Shown piece by piece: positions 8,427-15,369 of a stretch of 64,000 bases of DNA. The position numbers and the translations under genes were made by a program. The first letter of the stretch is position 1, and each line of letters opens with the position of its first letter. The notes beneath the pieces are model-generated. The model ran no database searches. It saw only the letters and a list, made by a program, of their open reading frames with translations, and was not told the origin of the DNA. This DNA comes from Microvirga calopogonii (lineage in GTDB: Bacteria > Pseudomonadota > Alphaproteobacteria > Rhizobiales > Beijerinckiaceae), in NCBI RefSeq assembly GCF_003347665.1, contig NZ_QDGA01000015.1, forward strand, positions 1-64,000, given 5' to 3'.

Positions 8427-8948
8427 TTATTGGCCGATCGGGAAGACCGAACCATCCTGCAGGATCACCGCTTCGAGCTGCATACCTGAAGCGACGATGC
8501 CTTTGGCATCTTGTCCGTTGGTACTGAGACCATTCGTGCTCAGGCCGTTCGTGCTCAGGCCGTTCGTGCTCAGGCCGTTCGTGCTCAGGCCGTTCGTGCT
8601 CAGGCCGTTCGTGCTCAGGCCGTTCGTGCTCAGGCCGTTCGTGCTCAGGCCGTTCGTGCTCAGGCCGTTCGTGCTCAGGCCGTTCGTGCTCAGGCCGTTC
8701 GTGCTCAGGCCGTTCGTGCTCAGGCCGTTCGTGCTCAGGCCGTTCGTGCTCAGGCCGTTCGTGCTCAGGCCGTTCGTGCTCAGGCCGTTCGTGCTCAGGC
8801 CGTTCGTGCTCAGGCCGTTCGTGCTCAGGCCGTTCGTGCTCAGGCCGTTCGTGCTCAGGCCGTTCGCTATCTCAACCGCACTTGCATCAGAGGCTACCGA
8901 GAGGCCGAATGCGACGGCAATAATCGGAAAGCAAGACTTAAAACGCAT
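8427..8948 (-). CDS. Exported NGLST-repeat protein (23 repeats)
   Basis: This 173-residue protein starts at the ATG at 8948, which has AAGGGG seven bases upstream; the ATG at 8969 lacks such a site. A signal peptide (MRFKSCFPIIAVAFGLSVAS, cleavage after DASA) is followed by 23 uninterrupted copies of NGLST and a 30-residue tail (NGQDAKGIVASGMQLEAVIL and on). The tail resembles that of the protein at 10532-10813 (NGRDAKG, then VALPNGE). The repeat has a Leu every fifth residue, reminiscent of pentapeptide beta-helices, but with Gly before Leu; this structural idea is inference. It is encoded just upstream of an ADYC gene. Function unknown. Confidence 0.8.
   Translation of the reverse strand: MRFKSCFPIIAVAFGLSVASDASAVEIANGLSTNGLSTNGLSTNGLSTNGLSTNGLSTNGLSTNGLSTNGLSTNGLSTNGLSTNGLSTNGLSTNGLSTNGLSTNGLSTNGLSTNGLSTNGLSTNGLSTNGLSTNGLSTNGLSTNGQDAKGIVASGMQLEAVILQDGSVFPIGQ
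8520..8864 (-). repeat. 15-bp tandem repeat array, 23 copies
   Basis: The unit GTGCTCAGGCCGTTC (plus strand) is repeated head to tail; 22 copies look identical and the copy at the low-coordinate end is diverged at synonymous positions (GTACTGAGACCATTC). It encodes NGLST in frame on the minus strand. The lack of synonymous variation points to recent expansion by slippage or recombination. Copy number changes would keep the reading frame. Confidence 0.95.
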
Positions 8949-8969
8949 ATTTATCCCCTTAGATTGCAT

Positions 8970-9671
8970 TTTCTGCGAAGTGACTCAGCGGCAGTTCGCC
9001 TGTTCACGCAGAGGAAGATACACGTAATAACCTTACTTCAAAGCGCATAATGCAACGTTATTAATGCACAATTGCAAAGCTTACTTTGCGCCACATTGTC
9101 AGTTGAGAAAGCTTTAAATATATTCCATTACAGATTGAATAGAATTTATTTACCGTTGAATCTCTTTTGAAGGAATAACCTTAGGTTAGGCTTGCTGCCC
9201 CCACCTCATGTGGAACCAAATATCTCCTAACGGCGCCTCGTTCGAGCGATCGATCCGATGCTCTCCTGCCTCCCCGTCAGCAACAAGGAACGCAGCCGTC
9301 ATCCTGCAAAATCGGATTGTTCGCCCGCTCGTTGTGGCACGAACTCGTACCGCGAGTTTCTTAAGAGATGCTCTACGGGCAGTTCGAGGCATCGTTTCTT
9401 CCAAAGCGGCCCCGTCGCGGCTGGACGATGAGCCGGCGCGGCGCACGGCAGCCCTTTGAAAGCGGGGGAGACCGGCTCGGCCCATGCCCGGCCGACAAAA
9501 AGGCCCCGACGAGGCGAGGCGAGGCACGAATTGAGATGATGGTGAGATCGACTTGAGGAGAGCGAGCGAGTGCGACATGCGCCTCAAGTTCGCTACAGCG
9601 CTACAACAGGCACCGCCTACGAAGACGACCTGGCCGAGTCACAGGACCGCCCGATATCCGTTGGATGCTCG
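8970..9671. other. 700-bp intergenic region between the two NG-repeat/ADYC units
   Basis: No convincing gene was found. The first 200 bp (about 9000-9180) are AT-rich and likely hold the promoter of the NGLST-repeat gene, which reads away on the minus strand. The rest is GC-rich; a 133-codon open frame exists on the minus strand at 9186-9587 but shows no family resemblance and has biased composition. No tRNA, long hairpin or repeat element was recognised. Confidence 0.4.
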
Positions 9672-10478
9672 TTACTTTTTATCTCTACGCCACGTCAGAG
9701 TGGATTGGTTGAAGAGCAGCGCCCGAGGATCGGCTCGCATGGCCTCCTCCGAACAGACATGCGGCCCCAGCTTTCCGCGCAACTGGGGATAGCGTTCGGC
9801 CAATTCCTCCAGGCTGATATTGTCGGCGATCCGCGTGTGAGCCACGCAGATGGCCCCATCCGGCCCCCAGGCCGCCTCGAAGTCCATACCCGGCGCTGAA
9901 TCGGGATGCTGAATGCCCAGACGATCATAGACGTTCACGGCCGTGCCGTTGCGGGTCGAGGGACGGTTGTCGCCTCCGTAATCGGCCCGCAGCATATGGA
10001 TGCAAGCCCGATGCAGATCGCGCAAGGGAATGCCATCCCTGGTCTCCCACGGCAGATAACCGAAGAGAATGCACTTGCCCTCTGCACCGCTGGTGCAGGT
10101 GATGGAAAAGCTTCCCGCTCCATCCGGAAAGACAAAGGCCGCGCGCTCGCCATCAGGGTCGGCTTCGCACAAGGGCCGAGATACTCCGGTCACAACGTCC
10201 TTCACGGACATGCGGTAAAAGGCAATGCCACGACTGGCGAGTCGGCCCTCTCGAACGATGTCGTCGATGCGGATCTCGAATTCGTTCGAAACCTGACCTG
10301 CCATAAGTGTCAGGCCGATCAGGGCATCGCCTTTGAGCACAACTCCGTCGCTCAAGCGAAGCACAAGATCCAGGTCATCGAGAGCGAAGCGCCCTTCCCT
10401 GGCAGCCGCGGGGACGGCAAGGACGGCGAGCAAGGCGCCCATTCGAAGACAGCAGGACAGGAAATGACGCATCGACAA
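9672..10478 (-). CDS. Exported ADYC-domain protein, copy 2
   Basis: This protein of up to 268 residues parallels copy 1 over its whole length: a signal peptide (LSCCLRMGALLAVLAVPAAA), FSITCTSGAEGKCILFGYLP, ACIHMLRADYGGDNRPSTRN, FEAAWGPDGAICVAHTRIA and LGPHVCSEE. The ADYC core again ends in Gly instead of Cys. A TTG start at 10478 has GAGGGGG seven bases upstream; an ATG two codons later has weaker spacing. It follows the NG-repeat gene at 10532-10813 with a hairpin between them. Presumably exported and disulfide-bonded; function unknown. Confidence 0.8.
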   Translation of the reverse strand: MSMRHFLSCCLRMGALLAVLAVPAAAREGRFALDDLDLVLRLSDGVVLKGDALIGLTLMAGQVSNEFEIRIDDIVREGRLASRGIAFYRMSVKDVVTGVSRPLCEADPDGERAAFVFPDGAGSFSITCTSGAEGKCILFGYLPWETRDGIPLRDLHRACIHMLRADYGGDNRPSTRNGTAVNVYDRLGIQHPDSAPGMDFEAAWGPDGAICVAHTRIADNISLEELAERYPQLRGKLGPHVCSEEAMRADPRALLFNQSTLTWRRDKK

Positions 10479-10485
10479 TGAAAGA

Positions 10486-10508
10486 CCCCCTCGTCAGAAA
10501 CGAAGGGG
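10486..10508 (-). promoter_or_regulatory. Hairpin covering the ADYC copy 2 ribosome site
   Basis: On the minus strand CCCCTTCGT can pair with ACGAGGGGG (one mismatch, 5-base loop). The right arm contains the GAGGGGG that serves as the likely Shine-Dalgarno sequence of the ADYC gene. The structure could act as a terminator after the repeat gene or hide the ribosome site. It mirrors the hairpin at 8384-8407 in the other unit. Confidence 0.5.
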
Positions 10509-10531
10509 CCGTTCCTCTCGGGAAGAGTCGA

Positions 10532-10813
10532 TCAGCGCAGTTCCACGCGCTCTCCGTTCGGCAGAGCGACGGCATGAGGCGCAAGGATCTGTAAGGTGTG
10601 GCCTTTGGCATCACGGCCGTTCACAGTTAGGCCGGTCAGGGTGAGACCATTCAACGTGAGACCATTCAAGCTGCTGCCATTGAGGCCATTCGGCGGTGGC
10701 CGCTCCTCGTCGTCCGGGAAAAAGGCTTGAGCTTGTGTCGCAACGGAAACCCCAAGGACAGCGCAAAGAAGCGCAATCCGGGAGAACGATGCTGGTTTAG
10801 GGAAGATTTTCAT
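10532..10813 (-). CDS. Exported NG-repeat peptide, short paralogue
   Basis: This 93-residue protein has a signal peptide (ending SVATQAQA) and a short irregular repeat: PNGLNGSSLNGLTLNGLTL, then TGLTVNGRDAKG. Its tail (LQILAPHAVALPNGERVELR) matches the tail of the NGLST-repeat protein in the order DAKG, hydrophobic block, (Q/N)(D/G)G. A Shine-Dalgarno AGAGG lies eight bases before the ATG. It heads the second copy of the repeat-peptide/ADYC unit. Function unknown. Confidence 0.75.
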   Translation of the reverse strand: MKIFPKPASFSRIALLCAVLGVSVATQAQAFFPDDEERPPPNGLNGSSLNGLTLNGLTLTGLTVNGRDAKGHTLQILAPHAVALPNGERVELR

Positions 10814-11132
10814 AACTAACCTCTGTTAGCGCATCTTCTTATGTGAGGACTCCGAGCGGAGCCATCCGTTAAGGATCCTATAAAATGAAATGTTATAGTA
10901 AAGCAATCTAGGCGTGTTTTCTTAATGCTTTCACGCCCTTGTTGCGCCGTCCCACAACCTTTAATCGATGATGACAACCCCGATATCGCGCCACATCTCG
11001 ATCCTGAGCATTGCAGGCCACTGCCATCAGTACCGTTCGGCAGTGGCCGGAGAACGCCTGATATCAGTCAAGAAGTCCTGCTGGAGCAAGCACTTCTACG
11101 ATCAATAGCGGGTATCGACTTGGGAGGGCGCC
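10814..11132. other. Intergenic region upstream of the NG-repeat peptide gene
   Basis: About 320 bp. The first 110 bp are AT-rich and probably hold the promoter of the minus-strand repeat-peptide unit. The remainder includes an inverted pair (CCACTGCC and GGCAGTGG near 11022-11048) that could end the dusA transcript. A 77-codon plus-strand frame at 10925-11158 has no family similarity and was not called. Confidence 0.4.
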
Positions 11133-12137
11133 TCAAGCGCCCGCTACGGCCATCATAGATGGGGCCGGAACCTCGCGCGAGACATGCGAGACGGCATCCC
11201 GCAGGGTCTGCAGGTTTGCGCCAGGCTTCACAGCCTCGGTCGCAAGATGACGACGATAGGCGCGTGCGCCGGGGCGGCCGGTGAAGAGACCGAGCATGTG
11301 GCGGGTGATGTTGCTCAACCGTTCACCCTTCGCGAGTTGAGCCGCAATGTAGGGCTCATACGCCGCCACGGCCTCGAAGCCGTCGGCCACCGGCGGCTCC
11401 TCGCCATACAACTCGGGATCCACGCCGAGCAAAATCTCGGGCTCGTGATAGGCCACGCGGCCCAGCATCACGCCGTCCACATGGGTCAGATGCCCATGGA
11501 TCTCATCCCACGTCTTGATGCCGCCATTGATGGCGATGGAGAGGTCCGGACGTGCCAGCTTCAGGCGATACACGCGGTTGTAATCGAGAGGCGGAATGTC
11601 CCGGTTTTCCTTCGGCGACAGTCCCTTCAGCCAAGCCTTGCGGGCATGGACCGTCAGCTCGTCGCAGCCGGCTTCTACGACGCAGTTCGTTAGACGGTTC
11701 AGAGCCTGCTCCGTATCCTGATCGTCGACACCGATCCGGCACTTCACCGTCACCGGTAGGGAAACGGCCGCTTTCATGGCCGCCACGCACTCGCCCACGA
11801 GCACAGGCTCCTGCATCAGGCAGGCCCCGAAGCGTCCGTTCTGCACCCGATCGGAGGGGCAGCCCACATTGAGGTTGATCTCGTCGTAGCCGAAATCGGC
11901 GCAGATTTGGGCCGCCTGCGCCAGATCCTTCGGATCGGATCCGCCAAGCTGCACGGCCACGGGGTGCTCTGCCTCGCTGAAACCCAACAGTCGCTCGCGC
12001 GGCCCATGGATCACGGCCCCGGTGGTGACCATCTCCGTATAGAGACGCGCCCGGCGCGACAGGACGCGGTGGAACGCACGGCAATGCCGGTCAGTCCAGT
12101 CCATCATCGGGGCCACGGTGAAAAATTTATCCGTCAT
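11133..12137 (-). CDS. dusA: tRNA dihydrouridine(20/20a) synthase DusA
   Basis: DusA is an FMN-dependent reductase that makes dihydrouridine at position 20/20a of tRNA. The 334-residue protein starts at MTDKFFTVAPMMDWTDRHCR, the conserved DusA N-terminus; the upstream 26 codons were discarded. Further signatures are EMVTTGAVIHG, INLNVGCPSDRVQNGRFGAC with the conserved cysteine, VKCRIGVDD, LTVHARKAWLKGLSPKENR and AINGGI. The C-terminal helical domain (ITRHMLGLFTGRPGARAYRR) is typical. It stands alone with its own upstream region. Confidence 0.95.
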   Translation of the reverse strand: MTDKFFTVAPMMDWTDRHCRAFHRVLSRRARLYTEMVTTGAVIHGPRERLLGFSEAEHPVAVQLGGSDPKDLAQAAQICADFGYDEINLNVGCPSDRVQNGRFGACLMQEPVLVGECVAAMKAAVSLPVTVKCRIGVDDQDTEQALNRLTNCVVEAGCDELTVHARKAWLKGLSPKENRDIPPLDYNRVYRLKLARPDLSIAINGGIKTWDEIHGHLTHVDGVMLGRVAYHEPEILLGVDPELYGEEPPVADGFEAVAAYEPYIAAQLAKGERLSNITRHMLGLFTGRPGARAYRRHLATEAVKPGANLQTLRDAVSHVSREVPAPSMMAVAGA

Positions 12138-12356
12138 TATCAGCGAAACAGCGAGTTCGGGGCTTGGAAGGGCCCTTTCATATGGTGATGGCAGCCTCAA
12201 GGCAAATAGGACCAATTAAGTGTCGCTCATTGTGCGGCCATAAAGATGAACTTTCATTCATCAATGTATAAATTCAATATGCATAATCTTTGGAACATCC
12301 ATCATCAGAATTCGTTTCCAACGTCCAAGTCGTACACCGAAAATTGGAGCCATAAC

Positions 12357-12653
12357 GTGAAGAAGACACTTGGACTTTCCTGCGCAGCAGCTCTGCTCTT
12401 CGCCCTTTCGACGGCTAGCTACGCACAATCGTCGGGGACGAACACGAAGTCGAACGGCGCTTCACAATACGCTCCGGGTCAGCAGGACCGTAGCACCATG
12501 ACGGGCCCCGGTGCATCGAGCGCGGCTCCCGGCCAGCGAATGCAGAACGACACGACCGGTTCGGTGAGCGGCTCCGGCGCCTCGGGCTACGCTCCCGGGC
12601 ATCAGAAGAAGCTACCCACGGATTCGACTGGAACGACCACGCAGCGCAAATAA
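12357..12653 (+). CDS. Small exported protein with GAS-x-YAPG repeats
   Basis: This 98-residue protein is called from a GTG preceded by TTGGAG eight bases upstream; it begins with a signal peptide (VKKTLGLSCAAALLFALSTA, cleavage after SYAQ). Three spaced motifs follow: SNGASQYAPGQQ, GPGASSAAPGQR and GSGASGYAPGHQ, in a Ser/Thr/Gly-rich, low-complexity chain. Similar short proteins are common in Hyphomicrobiales and have no known role. A 12-bp stem hairpin follows the stop codon. Confidence 0.7.
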   Translation: MKKTLGLSCAAALLFALSTASYAQSSGTNTKSNGASQYAPGQQDRSTMTGPGASSAAPGQRMQNDTTGSVSGSGASGYAPGHQKKLPTDSTGTTTQRK

Positions 12654-12661
12654 GCTGTCCC

Positions 12662-12688
12662 ATGCGGGGAGGCCTCGCCTCTCCGCAT
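12662..12688 (+). terminator. Terminator-like hairpin between convergent genes
   Basis: ATGCGGGGAGGC pairs with GCCTCTCCGCAT (12 bp, one mismatch) around a CTC loop. It lies between the stop codons of the plus-strand small exported protein and the minus-strand ybaK, and is followed on the plus strand by ATCAAAATC. It could serve both directions. Confidence 0.6.
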
Positions 12689-12708
12689 CAAAATCTCCGA
12701 GCAGAGGT

Positions 12709-13179
12709 CTAGATCACCGCCGCAACCTTTGCCTCCAACACGGAGGCCGCATCGCGCGGACTGAGCTTGACCTGCAGCCCCCTCTGACCGCCGTTCATGA
12801 ACACATCTGCATGCGCTAACGCCGATTGCTCCAGCACGGTCGGAACGCGCTTCTTCTGGCCGAAGGGGCTGATGCCGCCGACGTGGTAGCCGGTGATGCG
12901 CTCCGCATCCGCCGGTTTCATCATCTGAGCCGCCTTGCCGCCGAGAGTGGCAGCGAGCTTCTTCAGGTTCACTTCTTGGTCGGAAGGAAGGATCACGCAG
13001 GCAGGCCTGTTGTCCACCAGCACCATCAGTGTCTTGAGCACGCTCGACGGATCCGCCCCCATGGCCTCGGCCGCCTGCAGGCCGATGCGCTCCGCGTTCG
13101 GGTCATACTCGTAGGCATGAACCGTGAAGGAAACGCCTGCCTGCTGCAGCGCCTGGGTCGCACGGGTCGTCTTGGACAT
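12709..13179 (-). CDS. ybaK: Cys-tRNA(Pro)/Cys-tRNA(Cys) deacylase YbaK
   Basis: YbaK (EbsC) hydrolyses Cys mischarged on tRNA(Pro), acting in trans with prolyl-tRNA synthetase. The 156-residue length is typical. Visible family motifs are the N-terminal ALQQAGVSFTVHAYEYDP, DPSSVLKTLMV with the conserved Lys, VNLKKLAATLGGK, and YHVGGISPFGQKKRVPTVLE. It ends close to the convergent hairpin and is followed upstream by ureE in the same orientation. Confidence 0.92.
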   Translation of the reverse strand: MSKTTRATQALQQAGVSFTVHAYEYDPNAERIGLQAAEAMGADPSSVLKTLMVLVDNRPACVILPSDQEVNLKKLAATLGGKAAQMMKPADAERITGYHVGGISPFGQKKRVPTVLEQSALAHADVFMNGGQRGLQVKLSPRDAASVLEAKVAAVI

Positions 13180-13200
13180 GGCCCTGAAGCTTAGCGCCGA

Positions 13201-13857
13201 TCAGTGATCGTGCTTGTGACCGTGGTCATGACCGCAGCCATGGCCGTGCTCGTGGTGATGCGCGTGGTCATGGTGATGATCGTGCTTATGGCCATGATCG
13301 TGCCCATGGTCATGATGCTCATGGCTCTGGGAATGGGCGTGGCTGTGGCTCTCACTATGGCTGTGGCTGTGAGCATGACCATGATGATGGTGATGATGCC
13401 CATGGTGGTGGTCGTGGTCGTGGTCGCAGACATGGGCGCTGCGCTCCGGCTTGAAGGGCCGCTCGACGGGAGTCGCCGTGCAGCCCTGCCCGCGCACCAG
13501 CTCGGCCACGGCCGGATTGTTCTCGACATAAAGAGCGTCCGCCGTGACTTCCACCAAACCGTGACTGCTGCCGAGATGCCAGGCAAGGCGCGTGAGGCGC
13601 AAGGGATTCTCGGCCTTCACCTCCAGCAGGAGCTCGGCGGCCGCCCTCACCTGGATCAGTTGTCCGTCCTCGAGCCGCAGGGCATCGCCGTCATTGATGG
13701 TGGTCTCCATGTCGAGGTCGAGCAGGATCTCGGTTCCGCCCTCGGCTCTCAGTTTCCCATGGCGGCGGTTGCGGGCCTCATGGTCGAGACTGATCGTGTC
13801 GACGACGCGGTCGGCCTTCACGGCGGGCTTGCGGACGATGGTGGTGACGCGGGGCAT
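13201..13857 (-). CDS. ureE: Urease accessory protein UreE with long His-rich tail
   Basis: UreE is the nickel-binding chaperone that delivers Ni to urease. The 218-residue chain has the UreE N-terminal beta domain (LDMETTINDGDALRLEDGQL) and the metal-binding domain (RLTRLAWHLGSSH, then LYVENNPAVAELVRGQGC). From about residue 140 it consists almost entirely of His alternating with Asp, Gly, Ser and Ala, roughly 40 His in 76 residues plus two Cys, much longer than many UreE tails. The other urease genes are not in the window. It sits next to purine catabolism genes, whose end product is urea, which supports a nitrogen-salvage context. Confidence 0.9.
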   Translation of the reverse strand: MPRVTTIVRKPAVKADRVVDTISLDHEARNRRHGKLRAEGGTEILLDLDMETTINDGDALRLEDGQLIQVRAAAELLLEVKAENPLRLTRLAWHLGSSHGLVEVTADALYVENNPAVAELVRGQGCTATPVERPFKPERSAHVCDHDHDHHHGHHHHHHGHAHSHSHSESHSHAHSQSHEHHDHGHDHGHKHDHHHDHAHHHEHGHGCGHDHGHKHDH

Positions 13858-13911
13858 GGCTTGTCTCAGGTAGATGTCGGGTCAGGCTTAGATAAGAGGC
13901 GCGGCCGGATA

Positions 13912-14397
13912 TTAATAGGAGATCTTATCTTCCTTGTCCGCCCAAGCGTCGAACACGGCGCGGGCCTCCAGGCTCGGCAGGTGATCCATCGGCAGGATGC
14001 GTTCGGGGATCGGCTTGGGGATCTCGTCATAGATCAGGCTGTCGTCGAAGCCGATATCGGCCGCATCCTTCCGGGTGTTGGCGAAGACGATCCGGCTCAC
14101 CCGCGCCCAATAGGCCGAGGCGAGGCACATGGGGCAAGGCTCGCAGCTCGTATAGAGTGTGGCGCCCTCCAGGGAAAAATCGCCGATCGCCTCGCAGGCG
14201 CGGCGGATCGCCGTAACCTCGGCATGGGCCGTCGGATCGTTGCAGGAGGTCACCTGGTTCCAGCCCTCGGCCAGTACCTTGCCGTCGCGCACGATCACGG
14301 CGCCGAACGGACCTCCGGCTCCCCGGTCCATGTGCTCGCGGGACAGTTCGATGGCGCGCCCCAGGTAGCGCTGATCTTCGGTCTTCATGGTGCTCAT
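13912..14397 (-). CDS. guaD: Guanine deaminase / nucleoside deaminase
   Basis: This 161-residue zinc-dependent deaminase of the CDA fold most resembles the short bacterial guanine deaminase, which turns guanine into xanthine. The zinc and catalytic motifs are AHAEVTAIRRAC (His, Glu) and SCEPCPMCLAS (Cys pair), and the C-terminus ends AWADKEDKISY, as is typical. It lies 6 bp downstream of xdhC in the same operon-like row as the xanthine dehydrogenase genes, so its xanthine would feed directly into that enzyme. tRNA adenosine deaminase is less likely because of this context. Confidence 0.87.
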   Translation of the reverse strand: MSTMKTEDQRYLGRAIELSREHMDRGAGGPFGAVIVRDGKVLAEGWNQVTSCNDPTAHAEVTAIRRACEAIGDFSLEGATLYTSCEPCPMCLASAYWARVSRIVFANTRKDAADIGFDDSLIYDEIPKPIPERILPMDHLPSLEARAVFDAWADKEDKISY

Positions 14398-14403
14398 GGA
14401 AGC

Positions 14404-15369
14404 TTATGTATCGTTTGAGGGGGCCGGAGGCGAGAGATTTCGCTCGATACTGCCGTGTTCGCGAACCTGCAGCAGTTGCGCCGTCACGGAGGCTGCGATG
14501 ACGGCCGGATCCTTGTCGACGATCCCGGGGAGTCCGATGGGGCAGACGAGCGAGCGGATCTTGCCCTCGGGCATCCCCAGCTCCCGGAAGCGCTTTTCGA
14601 AGCGGGCCCGCTTCGTGGCGCTGCCGATGAGGCCCACATACGGGAAATCCCGCCGGAGGGCCGCCGCGGTGATCGCCATGTCGAGGGGATGGTCGTGGGT
14701 CATGACCAGAATAAGGGAGCCCGGCGCAGCTTCAGCGATCTCGGCCTCCGGATCGCGCATGTGAACCGCCTGTGCGTTCCCCGGAATGTGGGCGGGAAAG
14801 ACGTCCTCCCGGTCATCGAGCCAGCGGACCGCAAACGGTAGGGGTGCGAGCGACAGAACGAGCGCGCGGCCCACGTGCCCCGCGCCGAAGATGAGAACGG
14901 GCGTGCGGACCTCGCCATGAATCTCTCGCCATCCGGTCCAATGATCGTCGCCCACGGCAGAGGAAAACTCCCGGCGTACGCGGCCGTCCTCCATCCGGCA
15001 TTCGACCTCGAACACTCCGCCTCCGGCTTCAGCCTCCAGGAGGGGCTCGAGGTCTTCGAGGTCCCGCTTGTCCAATGTCTCGATCAGGATCTTCACCCGC
15101 CCGCCGCAGCATTGACCAAGATCGGGCCCGAGAGCCTGATCGACGATCCGCGCGGGTCCACGCCCCGCCGCCAGCATTTCCCGCGCGATGTCGAGCATGC
15201 GGAATTCGAGCTGCCCACCGCCGATGGTGCCGTGGAAGGCCCCATCGGGCCGCACGACCATGTGAGCGCCGACCTCCCGGGGAGCGGAGCCCTTCACGTC
15301 ATGCACGGTGATGAGAGCGGCGCTGCCGTGCCGCGCCACGAAATCAGTGAGCTGGCGCCAGACCCTCAC
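14404..15369 (-). CDS. xdhC: Xanthine dehydrogenase accessory protein XdhC
   Basis: XdhC binds molybdenum cofactor and supports its sulfuration and insertion into xanthine dehydrogenase. The 321-residue protein has an N-terminal XdhC/CoxI domain (ALITVHDVKGSAPREVGAHM, GTIGGGQLEF, GQCCGGRVKI) and a C-terminal Rossmann domain (PVLIFGAGHVGRALVLSLAP, then VMTHDHPLDM). It overlaps the end of xdhB by 4 bp (ATGA type), pointing to coupled translation within xdhABC-guaD. Confidence 0.93.
   Translation of the reverse strand: MRVWRQLTDFVARHGSAALITVHDVKGSAPREVGAHMVVRPDGAFHGTIGGGQLEFRMLDIAREMLAAGRGPARIVDQALGPDLGQCCGGRVKILIETLDKRDLEDLEPLLEAEAGGGVFEVECRMEDGRVRREFSSAVGDDHWTGWREIHGEVRTPVLIFGAGHVGRALVLSLAPLPFAVRWLDDREDVFPAHIPGNAQAVHMRDPEAEIAEAAPGSLILVMTHDHPLDMAITAAALRRDFPYVGLIGSATKRARFEKRFRELGMPEGKIRSLVCPIGLPGIVDKDPAVIAASVTAQLLQVREHGSIERNLSPPAPSNDT

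Noticed and set aside
8520-8864. CRISPR-like direct repeats
   Set aside because: The 15-bp units are contiguous with no spacers and encode an in-frame peptide repeat.
9186-9587. A 133-codon minus-strand frame in the gap between the NG/ADYC units
   Set aside because: No family match, poor ribosome site and Arg/Ser-biased composition; left as unassigned DNA.
10925-11158. A 77-codon plus-strand frame overlapping the dusA end
   Set aside because: No similarity or ribosome site, and it overlaps the conserved 3' end of dusA.
13204-14418. A 404-codon plus-strand open frame opposite ureE and guaD
   Set aside because: Its Met/Val-rich start is the antisense of the UreE His codons and the rest is antisense to recognised genes; no domain is visible.
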